DNA of 64,000 bases from Psychrobacter sp. JCM 18903 (GTDB lineage: Bacteria > Pseudomonadota > Gammaproteobacteria > Pseudomonadales > Moraxellaceae): positions 1-64,000 of the forward strand of contig NZ_BAWJ01000002.1 of assembly GCF_000586475.1 (NCBI RefSeq). Direction: 5' to 3'. Both the position numbers and the translations under genes were made by a program. Below, piece by piece: positions 18,353-30,527 of this stretch; position 1 is the stretch's first letter, and each line of letters begins with the position of its first letter. The notes beneath the pieces were generated by a model. The model did no database searches and was not told the DNA's origin. It was given only the letters and a program-made list of their open reading frames with translations.

Positions 18353-21040
18353 CTAGCCTACCACCACGATGTTTACCAGCTTATTAGGGACGACGATTTC
18401 TTTTTTGATGTCGCCAGTCAAGAATTTTGCCACACTTTCCATTGAACGTGCTTGTGCTTTTAGCTGTTCTGGATCGCTATTTGGGGCTACGTCCATTTTA
18501 CCGCGCATTTTACCATTGACCTGTACCACCATCGTGATCATATCTTGTACCAGAGCATTTTCATCAACTTCTGGATAATTCAAGGTAATGGTATCTAAAC
18601 CCAATTGCTCAAGTAAATGTTCACCAATGTGCGGCGCATATACGGATAGCATAATCAGCAGATCCGTCAATGCCTCATGCTGTACCTGTAGGTCTTGCTT
18701 GCTATTGGCCTTAAAGCCAGTCAGCTCGTTGGCAAGCTCCATCAAACTTGATACAGGCGTGTTCAATGCCAAACGATCACCCAAATCACTATCAATTTTA
18801 GCAATGGTTTCATGAGTTTTACGGCGTAAGTTTTTGGCTTCTTTGCTTAAGCCATCAGTGCTCAAAGCTTCATTGTTCAGCGTCTCGATACTTAGGTTCG
18901 CGGCAGTAAGCGCTTGCATGTGTTCAGTAGCAATACGCCATACTTTTTTGACGAAGTTATAAGGGCCTTTGAGCGCATCATCTGACCATTCTAGCGTTTG
19001 ATCCGCAGGCGCGGTGAAGAGCGTATAGAGACGAACGGTATCAGCGCCGTATTTATCGATGGTAATTTGCGGATCGACACCGTTATTTTTTGACTTAGAC
19101 ATTTTTTCGATTTTACCAATGGTCACGGGTTGCCCATCAGATTTTAAGATGGCTTTAATCGGTTGACCACGTTCGTCATAGTCGATATCAATGTCTTCTG
19201 CAAAATAGTACGTGGTACTGCCATCCGCATTTAGGCGATAGAATGTTCCTGCCAATACCATGCCTTGCGTCATCAAATTAGCAAACGGCTCATTTCCTGA
19301 CACCAAGTCTTCATCACGCATCAGTTTATGGAAGAAGCGTGCATAAAGTAGATGCATCACCGCATGCTCAACACCGCCGATGTATTGATCGACAGGCAGC
19401 CACTTATTGGCGGCATATTTGTTGACCATGCTTTGCGCATCATTTGGGCTTGCAAAGCGTGCATAGTACCAGCTTGACTCCACAAAGGTATCAAAGGTAT
19501 CGGTTTCGCGCTCAGCAGGATTACCGCATTTAGGACATGTCGTATTGACAAATTCTGGAATGTTTTTTAACGGATTTCCGCGACCATCAGGAACGACATC
19601 AGTCGGTAAGACAACGGGCAAATCTTGCTCTTCGACAGGTACTGTACCGCAATGCTCACAGTTAACCATTGGGATAGGACAGCCCCAATAACGCTGGCGA
19701 GAAACACCCCAATCACGGAGACGGTATTGGATTTTTTTCTTAGCAAGCTCTTGTGGTTCTAGTTTGGTCAGCATCGCTTCAAATGCTTGCTCAAAGTCTA
19801 AACCATCAAATTCACCTGAATTGACCAAAGTATTGCGTTCGGTATAAGCACGATTAATCTCAGTATCGTTCGCCTTTGCATCTGCTTCCAACGCATCGAA
19901 ATAGCCGACAGGGATATCGATGACTTGTTTAATGGGTAAGCTGTATTTAATCGCAAACTCATAATCACGCTCATCATGAGCAGGGACAGCCATCACTGCG
20001 CCTGAGCCGTAGCTCATAAGCACATAGTTGGCAACCCATACTGGCACTTCTTCGCCAGTGAGTGGGTGCGTGACCGTAAGACCAGTAGCCATGCCGATTT
20101 TTTCAGCTTTAGCTAGGTCTGCTTCTGCAACTGAGCCTTTTTTGCAAAGCGCACAGAATTGCGCAATCGCTTCATCATGCTCAGCCGCATACTGCGCTAG
20201 CGGATGTTCGGCTGCGACCGCCACATAAGTCACACCCATCAAAGTGTCAGGGCGAGTAGTGAACACATCTAAGGTATTGGTCTCGCCAGCAAGCTCATAA
20301 GGGAAGTGTACTTCCATGCCTGCGCTACGACCAATCCAGTTGCGCTGCATGGTCAATACTTCTGATGGCCAGTGACCTTCTAGTTGATCCAAATCATCGA
20401 GCAATTCGTCAGCATAATCGGTGATATTAAAGTAATACATCGGAATGTCGCGCTTTTCGACCGCAGCGCCACTACGCCAGCCTTTACCATCGATGACTTG
20501 CTCGTTGGCTAAAACGGTATTATCAACAGGATCCCAGTTGACTGTCGAAAGCTTTTTGTAGACCAAGCCTTTTTTGTATAGCTGTAAAAACAACCACTGT
20601 TCCCACTGATAATACTCAGGGCTGCAAGTGGCGAATTCACGTGACCAGTCAATAGACAAACCTAGTAATTTAAGCTGCGCGCGCATGCTGTCAATATTGG
20701 CAAACGTCCATTTGGCAGGTGGCGTCTGATTGGCAATCGCCGCGTTTTCTGCTGGCAAGCCAAAACCATCCCAGCCCATAGGCTGCATGACTTCATAGCC
20801 CTTGAGGCGATAGTAACGGCTCAGTACGTCAGAAATCGTATAGTTACGCACGTGACCCATATGCAGCTTACCGCTTGGGTAAGGGAACATCGACAGCATA
20901 TAGCGACTTGGCTTATCGCTTGGCTCATTGCTCACTTCAAAGCGCTTGTCAGTTGCCCATTTGGCTTGCTGCGCCGCTTCTATCGCTTGTGGGTTATAAT
21001 GATTGTTTTCAGCTTGGTCAGATGTCACAGTATTGCTCAT
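18353..21040 (-). CDS. leuS: leucyl-tRNA synthetase
   Basis: 895 aa. Class I synthetase that charges tRNA-Leu. The ATP motif is HMGH (60-63) in [15 protein letters not shown], the second motif is KMSKSKN, and the CP1 editing domain includes [16 protein letters not shown] and the aspartate region [10 protein letters not shown]. Two CxxC pairs (CEHCG and CPKCG) mark a zinc-binding insert. I use ATG 21040, beginning MSNTVTSD, because the 36 codons upstream do not look like synthetase sequence; GAG lies about 9 nt before it. Frame is intact over 2.7 kb. It heads the leuS-lptE-holA unit. Confidence 0.97.
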   Translation of the reverse strand: MSNTVTSDQAENNHYNPQAIEAAQQAKWATDKRFEVSNEPSDKPSRYMLSMFPYPSGKLHMGHVRNYTISDVLSRYYRLKGYEVMQPMGWDGFGLPAENAAIANQTPPAKWTFANIDSMRAQLKLLGLSIDWSREFATCSPEYYQWEQWLFLQLYKKGLVYKKLSTVNWDPVDNTVLANEQVIDGKGWRSGAAVEKRDIPMYYFNITDYADELLDDLDQLEGHWPSEVLTMQRNWIGRSAGMEVHFPYELAGETNTLDVFTTRPDTLMGVTYVAVAAEHPLAQYAAEHDEAIAQFCALCKKGSVAEADLAKAEKIGMATGLTVTHPLTGEEVPVWVANYVLMSYGSGAVMAVPAHDERDYEFAIKYSLPIKQVIDIPVGYFDALEADAKANDTEINRAYTERNTLVNSGEFDGLDFEQAFEAMLTKLEPQELAKKKIQYRLRDWGVSRQRYWGCPIPMVNCEHCGTVPVEEQDLPVVLPTDVVPDGRGNPLKNIPEFVNTTCPKCGNPAERETDTFDTFVESSWYYARFASPNDAQSMVNKYAANKWLPVDQYIGGVEHAVMHLLYARFFHKLMRDEDLVSGNEPFANLMTQGMVLAGTFYRLNADGSTTYYFAEDIDIDYDERGQPIKAILKSDGQPVTIGKIEKMSKSKNNGVDPQITIDKYGADTVRLYTLFTAPADQTLEWSDDALKGPYNFVKKVWRIATEHMQALTAANLSIETLNNEALSTDGLSKEAKNLRRKTHETIAKIDSDLGDRLALNTPVSSLMELANELTGFKANSKQDLQVQHEALTDLLIMLSVYAPHIGEHLLEQLGLDTITLNYPEVDENALVQDMITMVVQVNGKMRGKMDVAPNSDPEQLKAQARSMESVAKFLTGDIKKEIVVPNKLVNIVVVG

Positions 21041-21191
21041 AGTTGGCTCGAGATTGATTAATACGAATAAATTGGGTGAAATTTCACAATGCCATAGCAT
21101 AGCGTAATTTGGCAAAAATTGCGACGATATGATAGGGCGTTTGCGCATGACGAAGAATACAAATTTGAAAATTTGAGCGGGTTTTTAATGT

Positions 21192-21211
21192 TTTGGTTAT
21201 CATAAACCAAA
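21192..21211. promoter_or_regulatory. inverted repeat in the leuS / arsC-like divergent region
   Basis: TTTGGTT and AACCAAA with a 6-nt spacer, upstream of the -10-like TATAAT at 21228-21233. Could be an operator or a small hairpin; no regulator is implied. Confidence 0.35.
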
Positions 21212-21227
21212 TACCCATAGGCTTAGG

Positions 21228-21233
21228 TATAAT
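21228..21233 (+). promoter_or_regulatory. -10 element for the arsC-like gene
   Basis: A consensus TATAAT 33 bp before the ATG at 21267. No good -35 hexamer is at 16-18 bp, so activation or an extended contact may be involved. Confidence 0.45.
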
Positions 21234-21266
21234 AAACAGAATAATAATCATTGATTTGGAGTTTTT

Positions 21267-21638
21267 ATGACCATCACTATTTACGGTATCAAATCTTGTA
21301 GCACCATGAAAAAAGCTTTTACCAAACTAGACGAGCTCGGTGTCAGCTATGATTTTCATGATTATAAAAAACAAGGTATCGATAAAGAAAGTGTCCAACG
21401 TTGGGTAGCTAAATTAGGTATCGATAAAGTGCTCAATAAGCGCGGTACGACATGGCGCAAACTAGACGACAGTCAAAAGCAAGCGGCTGATGCTAGTCTA
21501 GATAACGCCATTGACTTGCTTGTAGAAAATACCAGTATGATTAAGCGTCCGATAGTTGAAGGTGAGCTGACTGATAAAAACAAGAATATATTACTATGCG
21601 GTTATGATGAAGCTGAGTTTGATAAAGTTTTTTCGTAA
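21267..21638 (+). CDS. ArsC/YffB/Spx-family thioredoxin-fold protein
   Basis: 123 aa. The N-terminal thioredoxin-like strand TITIYGIKSCSTMKKA carries Cys11, and the later PIVEGE segment is typical of the ArsC/Spx superfamily. It matches the YffB branch better than true arsenate reductase, as the region WVAKLGIDKVLNKRGTTWRKL is characteristic of YffB-like proteins. The function of YffB is unclear. GGAG lies 6 nt before the ATG. It is divergent from leuS and ends in a bidirectional terminator. Confidence 0.85.
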   Translation: MTITIYGIKSCSTMKKAFTKLDELGVSYDFHDYKKQGIDKESVQRWVAKLGIDKVLNKRGTTWRKLDDSQKQAADASLDNAIDLLVENTSMIKRPIVEGELTDKNKNILLCGYDEAEFDKVFS

Positions 21639-21659
21639 AAGAATACGGCTACCATCAAT

Positions 21660-21693
21660 AAAGCCCGAGCTAAAAACCTCTTAGCTCGGCTTT
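21660..21693. terminator. bidirectional terminator
   Basis: AAAGCCCGAGCTAA pairs with TTAGCTCGGCTTT around a 7-nt loop with one bulged C. The stop codon of the minus-strand membrane gene lies inside the stem. Confidence 0.8.
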
Positions 21694-21902
21694 ATAACAC
21701 CTAAAATAAACCAAATCACACTTGCGAGCCATATAAGCAAGACGTAAAAGCGAATTTGTTCAGCATTCCAATCTAGTGCAAACCACTCAATGAGGAAAAA
21801 TGACTTCCACCCCTCTATCCATTTTGCGCCACCATAGCCAATAATCCACCAGCAATACAAGCTTTCTAAGATAAAAAGCAGACACCAGAGCCACAATGCC
21901 AT
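21681..21902 (-). CDS. small Trp-rich membrane protein
   Basis: 73 aa with two predicted transmembrane helices (about 3-22 and 50-70) separated by a short loop that contains GGAKWIEGWKSF. Tryptophan content is high (ten residues). Not recognised. AGGAGT precedes the ATG at a good distance, and the gene begins 12 bp after the argB stop, so it is probably translated from the argB transcript. It may be a small conserved Moraxellaceae membrane protein. No function proposed. Confidence 0.6.
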   Translation of the reverse strand: MALWLWCLLFILESLYCWWIIGYGGAKWIEGWKSFFLIEWFALDWNAEQIRFYVLLIWLASVIWFILGVIKPS

Positions 21903-21914
21903 GATTTACTCCTG

Positions 21915-22837
<923 letters not shown>

Positions 22838-22910
22838 CTAAGTTATGGTATTAAAAAGTCATATTTTTATTTGACAGCAACTACTTTGACGGTAACTATT
22901 TTGCTCAAAA

Positions 22911-24689
22911 CTATTCGGCAGGAATAGCGACAATTTGTTCCGCCAGTTTTTTATCAAATGGGCGACATAAAGCGGCAAATTTTGCTTGAATGTCGCGTAA
23001 GTCTTCTATGCTATCACCAGCAAAGCGTGCGGTAAGATTGTGACTGGTATTTGATTGGCGGAGCACCCCAAAACCATGGTCGAAATCCAAACGCACGCCA
23101 TCAATACAGCTCAGCTTCGTCCCCACTGGCAATAAGCATTTGGCTTGCTTGGACGTCATATATTGCCGACTCATCGAACAACGGCAAAGCGATGGCTGGC
23201 TAGTAGCTATCCAATGATCACCAGAATCTTTTGCTACAGTCGCTTCTACGAGTTGGCGTAAATACTGACAAAATTTGGTCAGCTGTACGACGATAGTATC
23301 GTCTTTTTTAAAGGTTTTAGGCATCGGCAAATAATGATCCGCCGTACTGACCATAGCAGGCAATTGTTCTGTAATATCAGTCAGAGATTTTTTGCCGTGA
23401 GCATCGTAAGCCGCTAGCCAATGCAGCAATCGCAAGGCCGCGTACATGGCGTCATCATAAATAATGAAGCGGCTATCGTTAAATATGAAATGCCCTGACA
23501 ATTCACCTGCAAAGACAATTTGACCAGCAGACTGCTGCATCTGTCGGCGCATAAAACTGCTGCCCGTTTTACTGAGCACAGGTGTTGCGCCAAGCTCAGA
23601 CAAGAGATTCGGTAGATGATGGGAGCATTTGATATCAAAAAGGATTTGAGAGGGCAGTTGTGAATGGACTGGGCCTTTAGAACACAGCGATTCGGGGTGT
23701 TCGGTCAGCGCCACTTGCGCTAATAAATATAGCAAGTGATCGGGCGTGACAACTTTACCGCTATTATCGACGATCATTAAGCGGTCGCCATCGCCATCAA
23801 AAGCGATACCTATATCTGCTTGATGTTGACGCACACTTCGCTGTAATTTTTTAAGACGGTGTGGTTCAGTGGGATCAGGATTGCCAGAGGGAAAACTGCC
23901 ATCTGCGGTGTCATTAATCATGATGACCTGCTGGCAAAAATTCTCAAATAAACGCTGGGCGATATTACTGGTCGCCCCATGCATGCAGTCTATGACCACC
24001 ACCACATCAAGGGTGTCAGATGGTTGTTGGTTATCTTTGGAGTGTTGTGTATTACAGGGATGGATTTGCTTAAAAACTTGCGCGATAGCCTCAATATAAG
24101 TCGTCGCGACTTGTGTATCAGATAAATTAAACGGCTGATTACAAATAGATTTAGCAGTTGTATTTTTCAGCGTATTTTGAGCATCAACCTGTGCTTGAGC
24201 GTGATTGAGGTGGCAAGCATAGGTAGACCGTGTTTTTTGCCAAAGCAACTGAATCTCTGCATGGCTCGGAGATTGATGGTTGACCAACCATTTGATACCT
24301 AAAATGTCTTTAGCAGAATGACTGGCGGTGACGATAATGCCATGACCAGAATATTGCTCTGCCCAAAAAACCATCATGGGGGTAGTAATTAACCCCAGCT
24401 GGATAACCTGTAGGCCATATTCAGTCAGTATATTAGCCAATCTCTGAGCGATAATATCACTACCGAGACGCACATCATAACCAAGCACAATGACGGTTCT
24501 TTTAAGGTCGATACTTGGTTTTGGCAGGCAGGCTTTGACAGGAGCTGCGGTTGAGTTGCAATCTGCGACACTATAAAGCTGAGCAAATGCCTTGCCCAAT
24601 GCTTGAATAAAGTCAGTGGTAAAATGCTGGCGTGAACCACGAATATCATAAGCACGAAATAAGCATTGCTGCGCAGCAAAAGACGGCAT
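22911..24689 (-). CDS. algC: phosphomannomutase/phosphoglucomutase (AlgC-like), extended
   Basis: 592 aa against about 460 for Pseudomonas AlgC. Interconverts hexose 1- and 6-phosphates for LPS and exopolysaccharide precursors. Seen in order: FRAYDIRG at the start, phosphoserine loop VTASHSAKD, metal loop IAFDGDGDRLMIVD, sugar loop GELSGHFIFND, and phosphate-binding RQSNTSHNLTARFAGD. The catalytic serine is kept, but the usual SHNP is SHSA. Extra length comes from hydrophilic insertions, for example around residues 140-180 and 210-225. A dut-algC-argB order is familiar from other gammaproteobacteria. ORF intact. Confidence 0.88.
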   Translation of the reverse strand: MPSFAAQQCLFRAYDIRGSRQHFTTDFIQALGKAFAQLYSVADCNSTAAPVKACLPKPSIDLKRTVIVLGYDVRLGSDIIAQRLANILTEYGLQVIQLGLITTPMMVFWAEQYSGHGIIVTASHSAKDILGIKWLVNHQSPSHAEIQLLWQKTRSTYACHLNHAQAQVDAQNTLKNTTAKSICNQPFNLSDTQVATTYIEAIAQVFKQIHPCNTQHSKDNQQPSDTLDVVVVIDCMHGATSNIAQRLFENFCQQVIMINDTADGSFPSGNPDPTEPHRLKKLQRSVRQHQADIGIAFDGDGDRLMIVDNSGKVVTPDHLLYLLAQVALTEHPESLCSKGPVHSQLPSQILFDIKCSHHLPNLLSELGATPVLSKTGSSFMRRQMQQSAGQIVFAGELSGHFIFNDSRFIIYDDAMYAALRLLHWLAAYDAHGKKSLTDITEQLPAMVSTADHYLPMPKTFKKDDTIVVQLTKFCQYLRQLVEATVAKDSGDHWIATSQPSLCRCSMSRQYMTSKQAKCLLPVGTKLSCIDGVRLDFDHGFGVLRQSNTSHNLTARFAGDSIEDLRDIQAKFAALCRPFDKKLAEQIVAIPAE

Positions 24690-24779
24690 CGCTTATTCTC
24701 CTTATGGCGTGATTCACGTGATGGTGATTTTGTGATGACTAAAGTACAATTAAAATGGCAAATCAGTAATGATAACTGA

Positions 24780-25244
24780 TTATTGGCGGCCTGAATGTCC
24801 AAAGCCGCCTGCACCGCGTGCACTGGTATCACTAAATTCTGATACCACTTCAAACTCAGGGCGGGCAACGGGTACGACGACATATTGTGCCATACGTTCC
24901 GCAGGATTCAACACAAAGTCTTCATTACTACGATTCCAAATACTGACCATCAGCTCACCTTGATAATCGGCATCAATCAAGCCAACCAAATTACCCAAGA
25001 CGATACCGTGCTTATGACCGAGACCTGAGCGCGGTAAAATCATCCCTGCAAAGTTAGGGTCTTGGATATAAACCGCCAAACCAGTACCAATTAAATGCGT
25101 GGCACCTGCTTTAATCGTCAATGGCTCATCAATACAAGCGCGCAAGTCGATACCAGCGCTGCCATCAGTGGCGCGTGTCGGTAACGAGAACGCTTTATCT
25201 TCAGTAATTTTAGGATTTAATACTTTAACTTGTACAGCTTGCAT
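24780..25244 (-). CDS. dut: dUTP diphosphatase
   Basis: 154 aa trimeric dUTPase that hydrolyses dUTP to dUMP, keeping uracil out of DNA and supplying dTMP synthesis. All five motifs are visible: [33 protein letters not shown] with the catalytic Asp, [10 protein letters not shown], and the glycine-rich C-terminal arm [10 protein letters not shown]. Length is normal. It begins 90 bp upstream of the algC-like gene on the same strand and the two may be co-transcribed. Confidence 0.97.
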   Translation of the reverse strand: MQAVQVKVLNPKITEDKAFSLPTRATDGSAGIDLRACIDEPLTIKAGATHLIGTGLAVYIQDPNFAGMILPRSGLGHKHGIVLGNLVGLIDADYQGELMVSIWNRSNEDFVLNPAERMAQYVVVPVARPEFEVVSEFSDTSARGAGGFGHSGRQ

Positions 25245-25338
25245 AACGCACTCACTTAACGGTTGGATAGTTTCTAAATAATATTGTTTCTAAATAAGAT
25301 AATTTCTAAATAATATAGTTTTAACGTTGGCTATGTGA

Positions 25339-26729
25339 TTATAGTATCAACACACTTGCTAAACCCAAGAATGACATAAAGCCGACGATATCTGTCACGG
25401 TGGTTAAGATAACCGAGGCGGATAGGGCAGGGTCAATATTCATGCGTTTTAGGAGCAGTGGAATACTAATGCCCGAAACGTTAGCAGCAGTCATATTGAT
25501 GGCAATGGCAAAACCAATGACGGCGCTAATTTTAATGTCATGAAACCATAATTGGGCAATAATCGCATGATTATCGCCCATATGATACCGTTTATCGCGC
25601 CAACCCACAGCTCTTTATTTAGTAACCACAAACGGTTGGAACCACCGATTTGACCCATCGCCATACCACGAATGACCACTGTCAGAGTTTGTGACCCAGC
25701 AATACCGCCCATACTCGCGACCACAGGCATGAGTATCGCCAGCGCCACCACTTTTGCCAGTACCGCCTCGAACTGACCAATCACAGCCGCAGCCAATAAG
25801 GCGGTACACAAGTTAATGCCTAGCCAAATACTGCGGCTTTTGGCACTGGTTAAAATAGGCGCAAACAGCTCTTCATCTTGGCTGACACCCGCGAGGTTTT
25901 TCATGGTGCTATCGACATCATCTTGGATAATTTCCATGATGTCCTCGCCATTTAACTGACCGACCAACTCACCATGGCTATTAATAACGGGGGCAAAACG
26001 AATATCCTCTGAGCGGAAAATCGCTGCGGCATCTTGGATGTCTAAGCGATCATTAATGGTGATGGCGTTATCAATCAATTCTGAGACTAAGGTAGTTTGA
26101 TCATGTTTAATCAAATCGACCAGACTGAGCAGTCCGAGTAATTGTTGGCTTTGATCGACGACCAGCAGCTCTTGGCTTTCATCATCGAGCAAATCGTCAT
26201 TTTCTCGTAGCCAGTTCTGTACTTCTGCAAGGGTGATATCATCCCTGATCTGAATGAGGTCAGGATCCATATAACGACCGACTTCCCAGTCAGCATAGGT
26301 ATCGAGCTTATTGACCTGCACTCGGATGTCTTCATCCAAGGTAGCCATCACCGAGGTACGCACACTTTCGGTGACGGTGTCTAAAATCTCAGAGATGTCT
26401 TGCGCATCAAGGTCTTGGGTAAATAAGGAAATGTCTTTCGATGAGACGTTTTCTAACAGCGGCTGGCGTGTATCAAACTCTAACTCGGCAAGCACTTCGC
26501 CTTTGATGTTTTCTGGTACTTGTGCCCAAATCAATAAGCGATTTTGGCTAGGGAACGATTCTAATAGGCTCGCAATCTCATATTTGGACTGCTTTTCTAA
26601 AAACTCAGTAATCGCCTCGTATGCCTTGTCAGCAACCAAACTTTGCAGATATAGAAGCTTATATTCGCCGCTATACTCTGCTGGATTGTAATCTCCCTGT
26701 AGCGTAGATGGTCGTTCCTGATCAGGCAT
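25339..26729 (-). CDS. mgtE: MgtE magnesium transporter (frame disrupted)
   Basis: About 463 aa. MgtE is a Mg2+ channel with a cytoplasmic sensor. The N domain (about 30-140) is the helical superhelix, then two CBS domains (about 145-270, with LLSLVDLIKHDQ and GELVGQLNGEDIMEII), then five transmembrane helices containing the pore segment PVVASMGGIAGSQTLTVVIRGMA. One G is missing at about 25566 (GCGATT should follow ATG), shifting the frame between helices 3 and 4; the rest reads AIIAQLWFHDIKISAVIGFAIAI and ends LASVLIL. A weak ribosome-binding site precedes the ATG. Confidence 0.92.
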
Positions 26730-26852
26730 AGGGTAGGCATAAAGGTTCCAAAGTTTTTAGAAAGTATAAATAATAACAAACACTAAAATGTCGAATAAGT
26801 GCTAATTTCTCATGTCGCTAACTGGTGATGCTCTCAAGCGTGGAGCCTAACG

Positions 26853-28884
26853 CTAACGATTACCCAATAAAGCGCGAATATTAGCCAAGTATTCATCAGC
26901 AACGGCTTCTGGGTCTTTAGTCGCTTTTTTCTTTTTCGCCTTGGCTGGCCAGTCGATATGCTCTTCTGGTAACTCATCTAAAAAGCGCGATTCAGAAGTG
27001 ACACGCATCTGACCGCCCGCACGGCGCTGAGTCGCTAGCGTCAATGTCAGCTCTCGACGCGCACGAGTAATGCCGACATACATCAAGCGCCGTTCTTCTT
27101 CGACCGTCTCGCTTAGGATAGAGTTGCGGTGCGGTAGCATTTCTTCCTCAAGCCCCATGATATACACAAAATCAAACTCCAAGCCTTTTGCCGCATGCAA
27201 GGTCATCAAGTTAACCTTGTTGGTATTTTCTTCTTCTTGCTGCTGCTCGAGCATATCCAGCAACACCAGCTTACGAATGATGGTATCAATGGTGCGATCT
27301 TCGTCTTCTTCGGCCCGATTAATCAGTGATTGAATACTAGTGTAGAGCATATCAATATTATCGATACGGTTTTTTTCTTGTTGCGGGGTTTTGGCGTCGC
27401 TACGCACAAAGTCGATATAACCCGTTTCATCAATCATTTGGCGCACGATAGGCACAGGGTCAGGATGCTGATCCAGCTCACGCGTATAATGTTCAATAAA
27501 CTCACCGAACTCCTTTATCGTACCATAGGCCTTCGACGGTAAAACATGCGCGAGCCTGCGTGGGTACAAGAAGCGAGTAGCGAGATGCTATGCTCTTGTG
27601 AAAATAAGCCTAACTTCTCTAGCGTTGCTGGCCCCATTCCACGCTTAGGCGTATTGATAATACGTAAAAACGCACTGTCGTCTTCAGGGTTCAGAATCAA
27701 ACGCAGATAGCCCATGATGTCTTTGATTTCACTACGCGCAAAGAACGACTGACCACCCGATAATTTATAAGGCACTTGCAGTTGCCGCAACTGCGCCTCT
27801 AGCATGCGCGCCTGAAAGTTACTGCGATAAAGAACGGCGTACTGCTCCCATTCATTACCGAAACGCAGTTTATGAGTGACAATCTCTTTTGCCACACGCT
27901 CAGACTCATCATCATCGTTGCGGCAGTTAATAATGCGAATTTTTTCGCCTTGACCTTTATCTGACCAGAGTTTCTTTTCAAATAAATGCTCGTTATTGGT
28001 AATAACGGCATTGGCAGAGGTCAAAATACGCGTGGTCGAGCGATAGTTTTGCTCAAGCATGACGATTTTTAATTTAGGGAAATCTTCTTTGAGTAGCGCC
28101 ATGTTTTCCGGTTTTGCACCGCGCCACGCATAGATAGATTGATCATCATCGCCAACGACGGTAAAACGCCCTTGCGGTCCGACTAAGTATTTAATCATCT
28201 CATACTGGGCGGTGTTGGTATCTTGATATTCATCGACGAGCAAGTAACGAATACGGTTTTGCCATTTATCGCGCAGCTCTCTGTTTTCACGCAATATCTT
28301 GGTCGGCAGGACAATCAAATCATCAAAATCAACAGCGTTATAAGCACGCAGGTTACGCTCATATAAGGCATAGAGGGTGGCGAAGATCATGTCTTCTGGA
28401 TCGTCTAAGGTTTCCATCGCCTTGTCCGGTTCAATTAGATCGTTTTTCCAGTCAGAAATCATTTTAATGCTTTGCCGACCAATTCACGACTTTCAGCGCC
28501 GCTTAAATTGTCGCGCATCATCAGCTCCATCAGCAAACGCTTACTGTCGTCGCTGTCCATAATGGAGAAGTTACCTTTGAGCGGGGTATGAATCAACTCA
28601 TAACGTAAAAACTGTAGCCCAAATTGGTGAAAGGTAGACACCGTCAGCCCGCGAGTTTTTTCACTCGGCAGCAATTTACTGACACGAGCTTTCATCTCGC
28701 GCGCCGCTTTATTGGTAAAAGTCACCGCGGTAATGCGCTCGGCTGGCATGTTGCATTCTTCGATTAGATAGGCAATCTTGCGGGTAATCACCGATGTCTT
28801 ACCGGAGCCGGCACCTGCTAGCACAAGCAATGGACCGGATACGTAAAGCATCGCTTCTTGTTGTTTGGGATTAAGTTGACTCAT
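26853..28884 (-). CDS. rep: ATP-dependent DNA helicase Rep (frame disrupted twice)
   Basis: About 677 aa, close to the 673 aa of E. coli Rep and shorter than UvrD. A superfamily 1A 3'-5' helicase that clears proteins from DNA ahead of replication forks. Motifs: Q-motif LNPKQQEAM, Walker A AGAGSGKT (23-30), Ia TFTNKAAREMK, II LLVDEYQDTN, III VGDDDQSIYAWRGA, IV YRST, V TLHAAKGLEFD, VI YVGITRARREL. Start ATG 28884 (MSQLNPK) is preferred over the in-frame upstream codon. Deletions: one A of an A5 run at 28462-28465 (restores KALKMISDWK) and one G at 27555-27556 (restores HAGLAHVLPSKAY). The ~865 bp upstream hold no gene. Confidence 0.93.
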
Positions 28885-28920
28885 AAGGTGACCTGTAAGA
28901 CAAAAGCAAAAAGAAAGCAA

Positions 28921-29785
28921 AAAAGGCGAGTGTTGATATCAAGCGTTGCTCAGTGAGATAAAAACAGCACGTATGAGGCAGATCGATAGCGCAAAATGGC
29001 AACATAGCATTATAGTTGGTTGCATCATCTCGATATCAAAACATGGCGTCGATAAGGTTAATCAACCTATCCGCTAATCACGCTCATGACCGTTAATATT
29101 TTGTGACAATTAATCAAGAGAGCCATCGTTAAAACAGCCGCTGATACTACTATGCAATTAGGCGGGTTATTATAAAGCAAAAACCGTCACATTGGGGAGG
29201 AGTTCAAGGATCGGCACCCAGTAAAAAAGCGTTAATTTTTCGTGACTTATACTATATATACTAGCGTCCATTCAAAAATATGGATTTGGGCTTAATATAA
29301 GGTAACGTCTATATCATAATTCATGGTAAAAAAAACATGTTTCTTTCACCTATAAAGTGACCGTTCAATACAGTTAAAAACTAGCTTTTAGGCACTGATA
29401 TGCGTATAGTACGTAAATAATTTATGCCAGTTGTCTCGTCATTGTTGACCACGTGTAATGAGCTATTAAATCAATTAAATAAACTATCGAATATGATATT
29501 GATTTAATACGTTGATCTTACGTTGTTAGAAGATGCGTTAGGCGACCAGCCTTTCTCCGTTATATATCGGAGTATCTATAGTTGGTCATGTCTGACATCG
29601 TCGTCAATAAGCTTGATAATTGGTTATTACCAGCACAGTATCTATATGAGCCATTGAGTTATTAAGACCCAATGGGAGTTACTTTGTGTTTTCGTCTGCG
29701 TTATGCCAGTCGCCATTACCACTCTATAGTTTGTGAGTATGTGCGCTGCGCTTGACACTCGATTGGGTGAGGAGCACGTATTATC
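28921..29785. other. 865-bp gene-free region upstream of the nuo operon
   Basis: No open frame with a ribosome-binding site or family match. Divergent leader between rep (-) and nuoA (+), so it should carry the main nuo promoter and any regulatory sites. An inverted repeat AAATCAAT / ATTGATTT lies at 29468-29505. A TTGACA at 29752 has no -10 partner at proper spacing. The last segment gives GAGGAG as the nuoA ribosome-binding site. A small RNA or long leader cannot be excluded. Confidence 0.5.
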
Positions 29786-30407
29786 ATGTCTGCTTTTAAT
29801 TGGTCAGCCATTGCTTTTATCTTAGCCGCCATTGGGCTAGTGGTCTTTATGCTGGTTGTGCGCGTTTGCTTGGCGGTCGCTCTCAGGGCTCACAAAAAGA
29901 AGAAGTATTTGAAGCGGGTGTTGTCGGAGCTGGCAACGCCCGTATTCGTTTGTCTGCCAAATTCTATTTGGTGGCAATCTTCTTCGTTATCTTTGATTTA
30001 GAAGCGCTATATTTATACGCTTATGCCGTTTCAGTACGTGAAGCAGGCTGGCTGGGCTTTGCCGCAGCCGCGATATTCATTACCATCTTGATCATAGGCT
30101 TGGTATACGAGCTCAGTCTGGGTGCGATGAATTGGGCACCATCGGACAAGCGCCGCAAGCAACCACGTCTATATGCAGCTCCGGCAGGTTTTAATTTGGC
30201 AGATATTACGCAGTTTGATGGCGTCGATGAGCTGATGGTCGATCCAACTGGCAAGATACCAGCCAGTCTTCAGGGCAGATTAATGTCTCGAACAATATCG
30301 AGACCAACCGTCGTCACTTGCAAAATATCGATCATATTAATACTACTGGTAATGTGACTTCCATGGATTTTGCCACATCTGCGCAACAAGACAAAGTCAA
30401 ACGCTAA
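29786..30407 (+). CDS. nuoA: NADH-quinone oxidoreductase subunit A (frame disrupted twice)
   Basis: About 207 aa; three-helix subunit of the complex I membrane arm. After the start MSAFNWSAIAFILAAIGLV the first frame runs into an out-of-frame stretch at 29861, where one C is missing (GTGCCGCG expected, giving VVPRLLGGR). The core EEVFEAGVVGAGNARIRLSAKFYLVAIFFVIFD-type sequence is then normal. A second lost C at 30263 (CCC to CC) breaks the tail; repaired it continues AQSSGQINVSNNIE and ends QDKVKR. The hydrophilic C-terminal tail of about 80 residues is longer than E. coli NuoA (147 aa). GAGGAG precedes the ATG. First gene of nuo. Confidence 0.9.
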
Positions 30408-30470
30408 TCGCTTTTGACGGTCTTGTGGCACATTACTGCAAAATGGTCGCTTATTAATAATAGAAGTTAA

Positions 30471-30507
30471 GGCGATAGCGGAAGCAAGATGATTGCTGCG
30501 CTTCGCC
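30471..30507 (+). promoter_or_regulatory. imperfect hairpin between nuoA and nuoB
   Basis: GGCGA/TCGCC, AGC/GCT and AGCAA/TTGCT stack into a bulged stem ending 20 bp before the nuoB start, without a T tract. It may modulate processing or translation within the operon. Confidence 0.35.
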
Positions 30508-30527
30508 TAATATAAAGGTTGTATGTT

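Noticed and set aside
27515..28462. Middle part of rep as an independent gene
   Set aside because: It lacks Walker A, begins exactly at an A-run deletion and continues in Rep motif order, so it is part of one gene.
29468..29505. AAATCAAT / ATTGATTT inverted repeat as a regulator site for nuo
   Set aside because: The arms are only 8 bp of A+T-rich sequence with a 22-bp spacer in an A+T-rich region; not distinguishable from chance.
29752..29785. TTGACA with TATTAT before nuoA as a sigma-70 promoter
   Set aside because: Spacing is about 21 bp and the -10-like hexamer ends immediately before the start codon, which leaves no room for a leader with the GAGGAG site.
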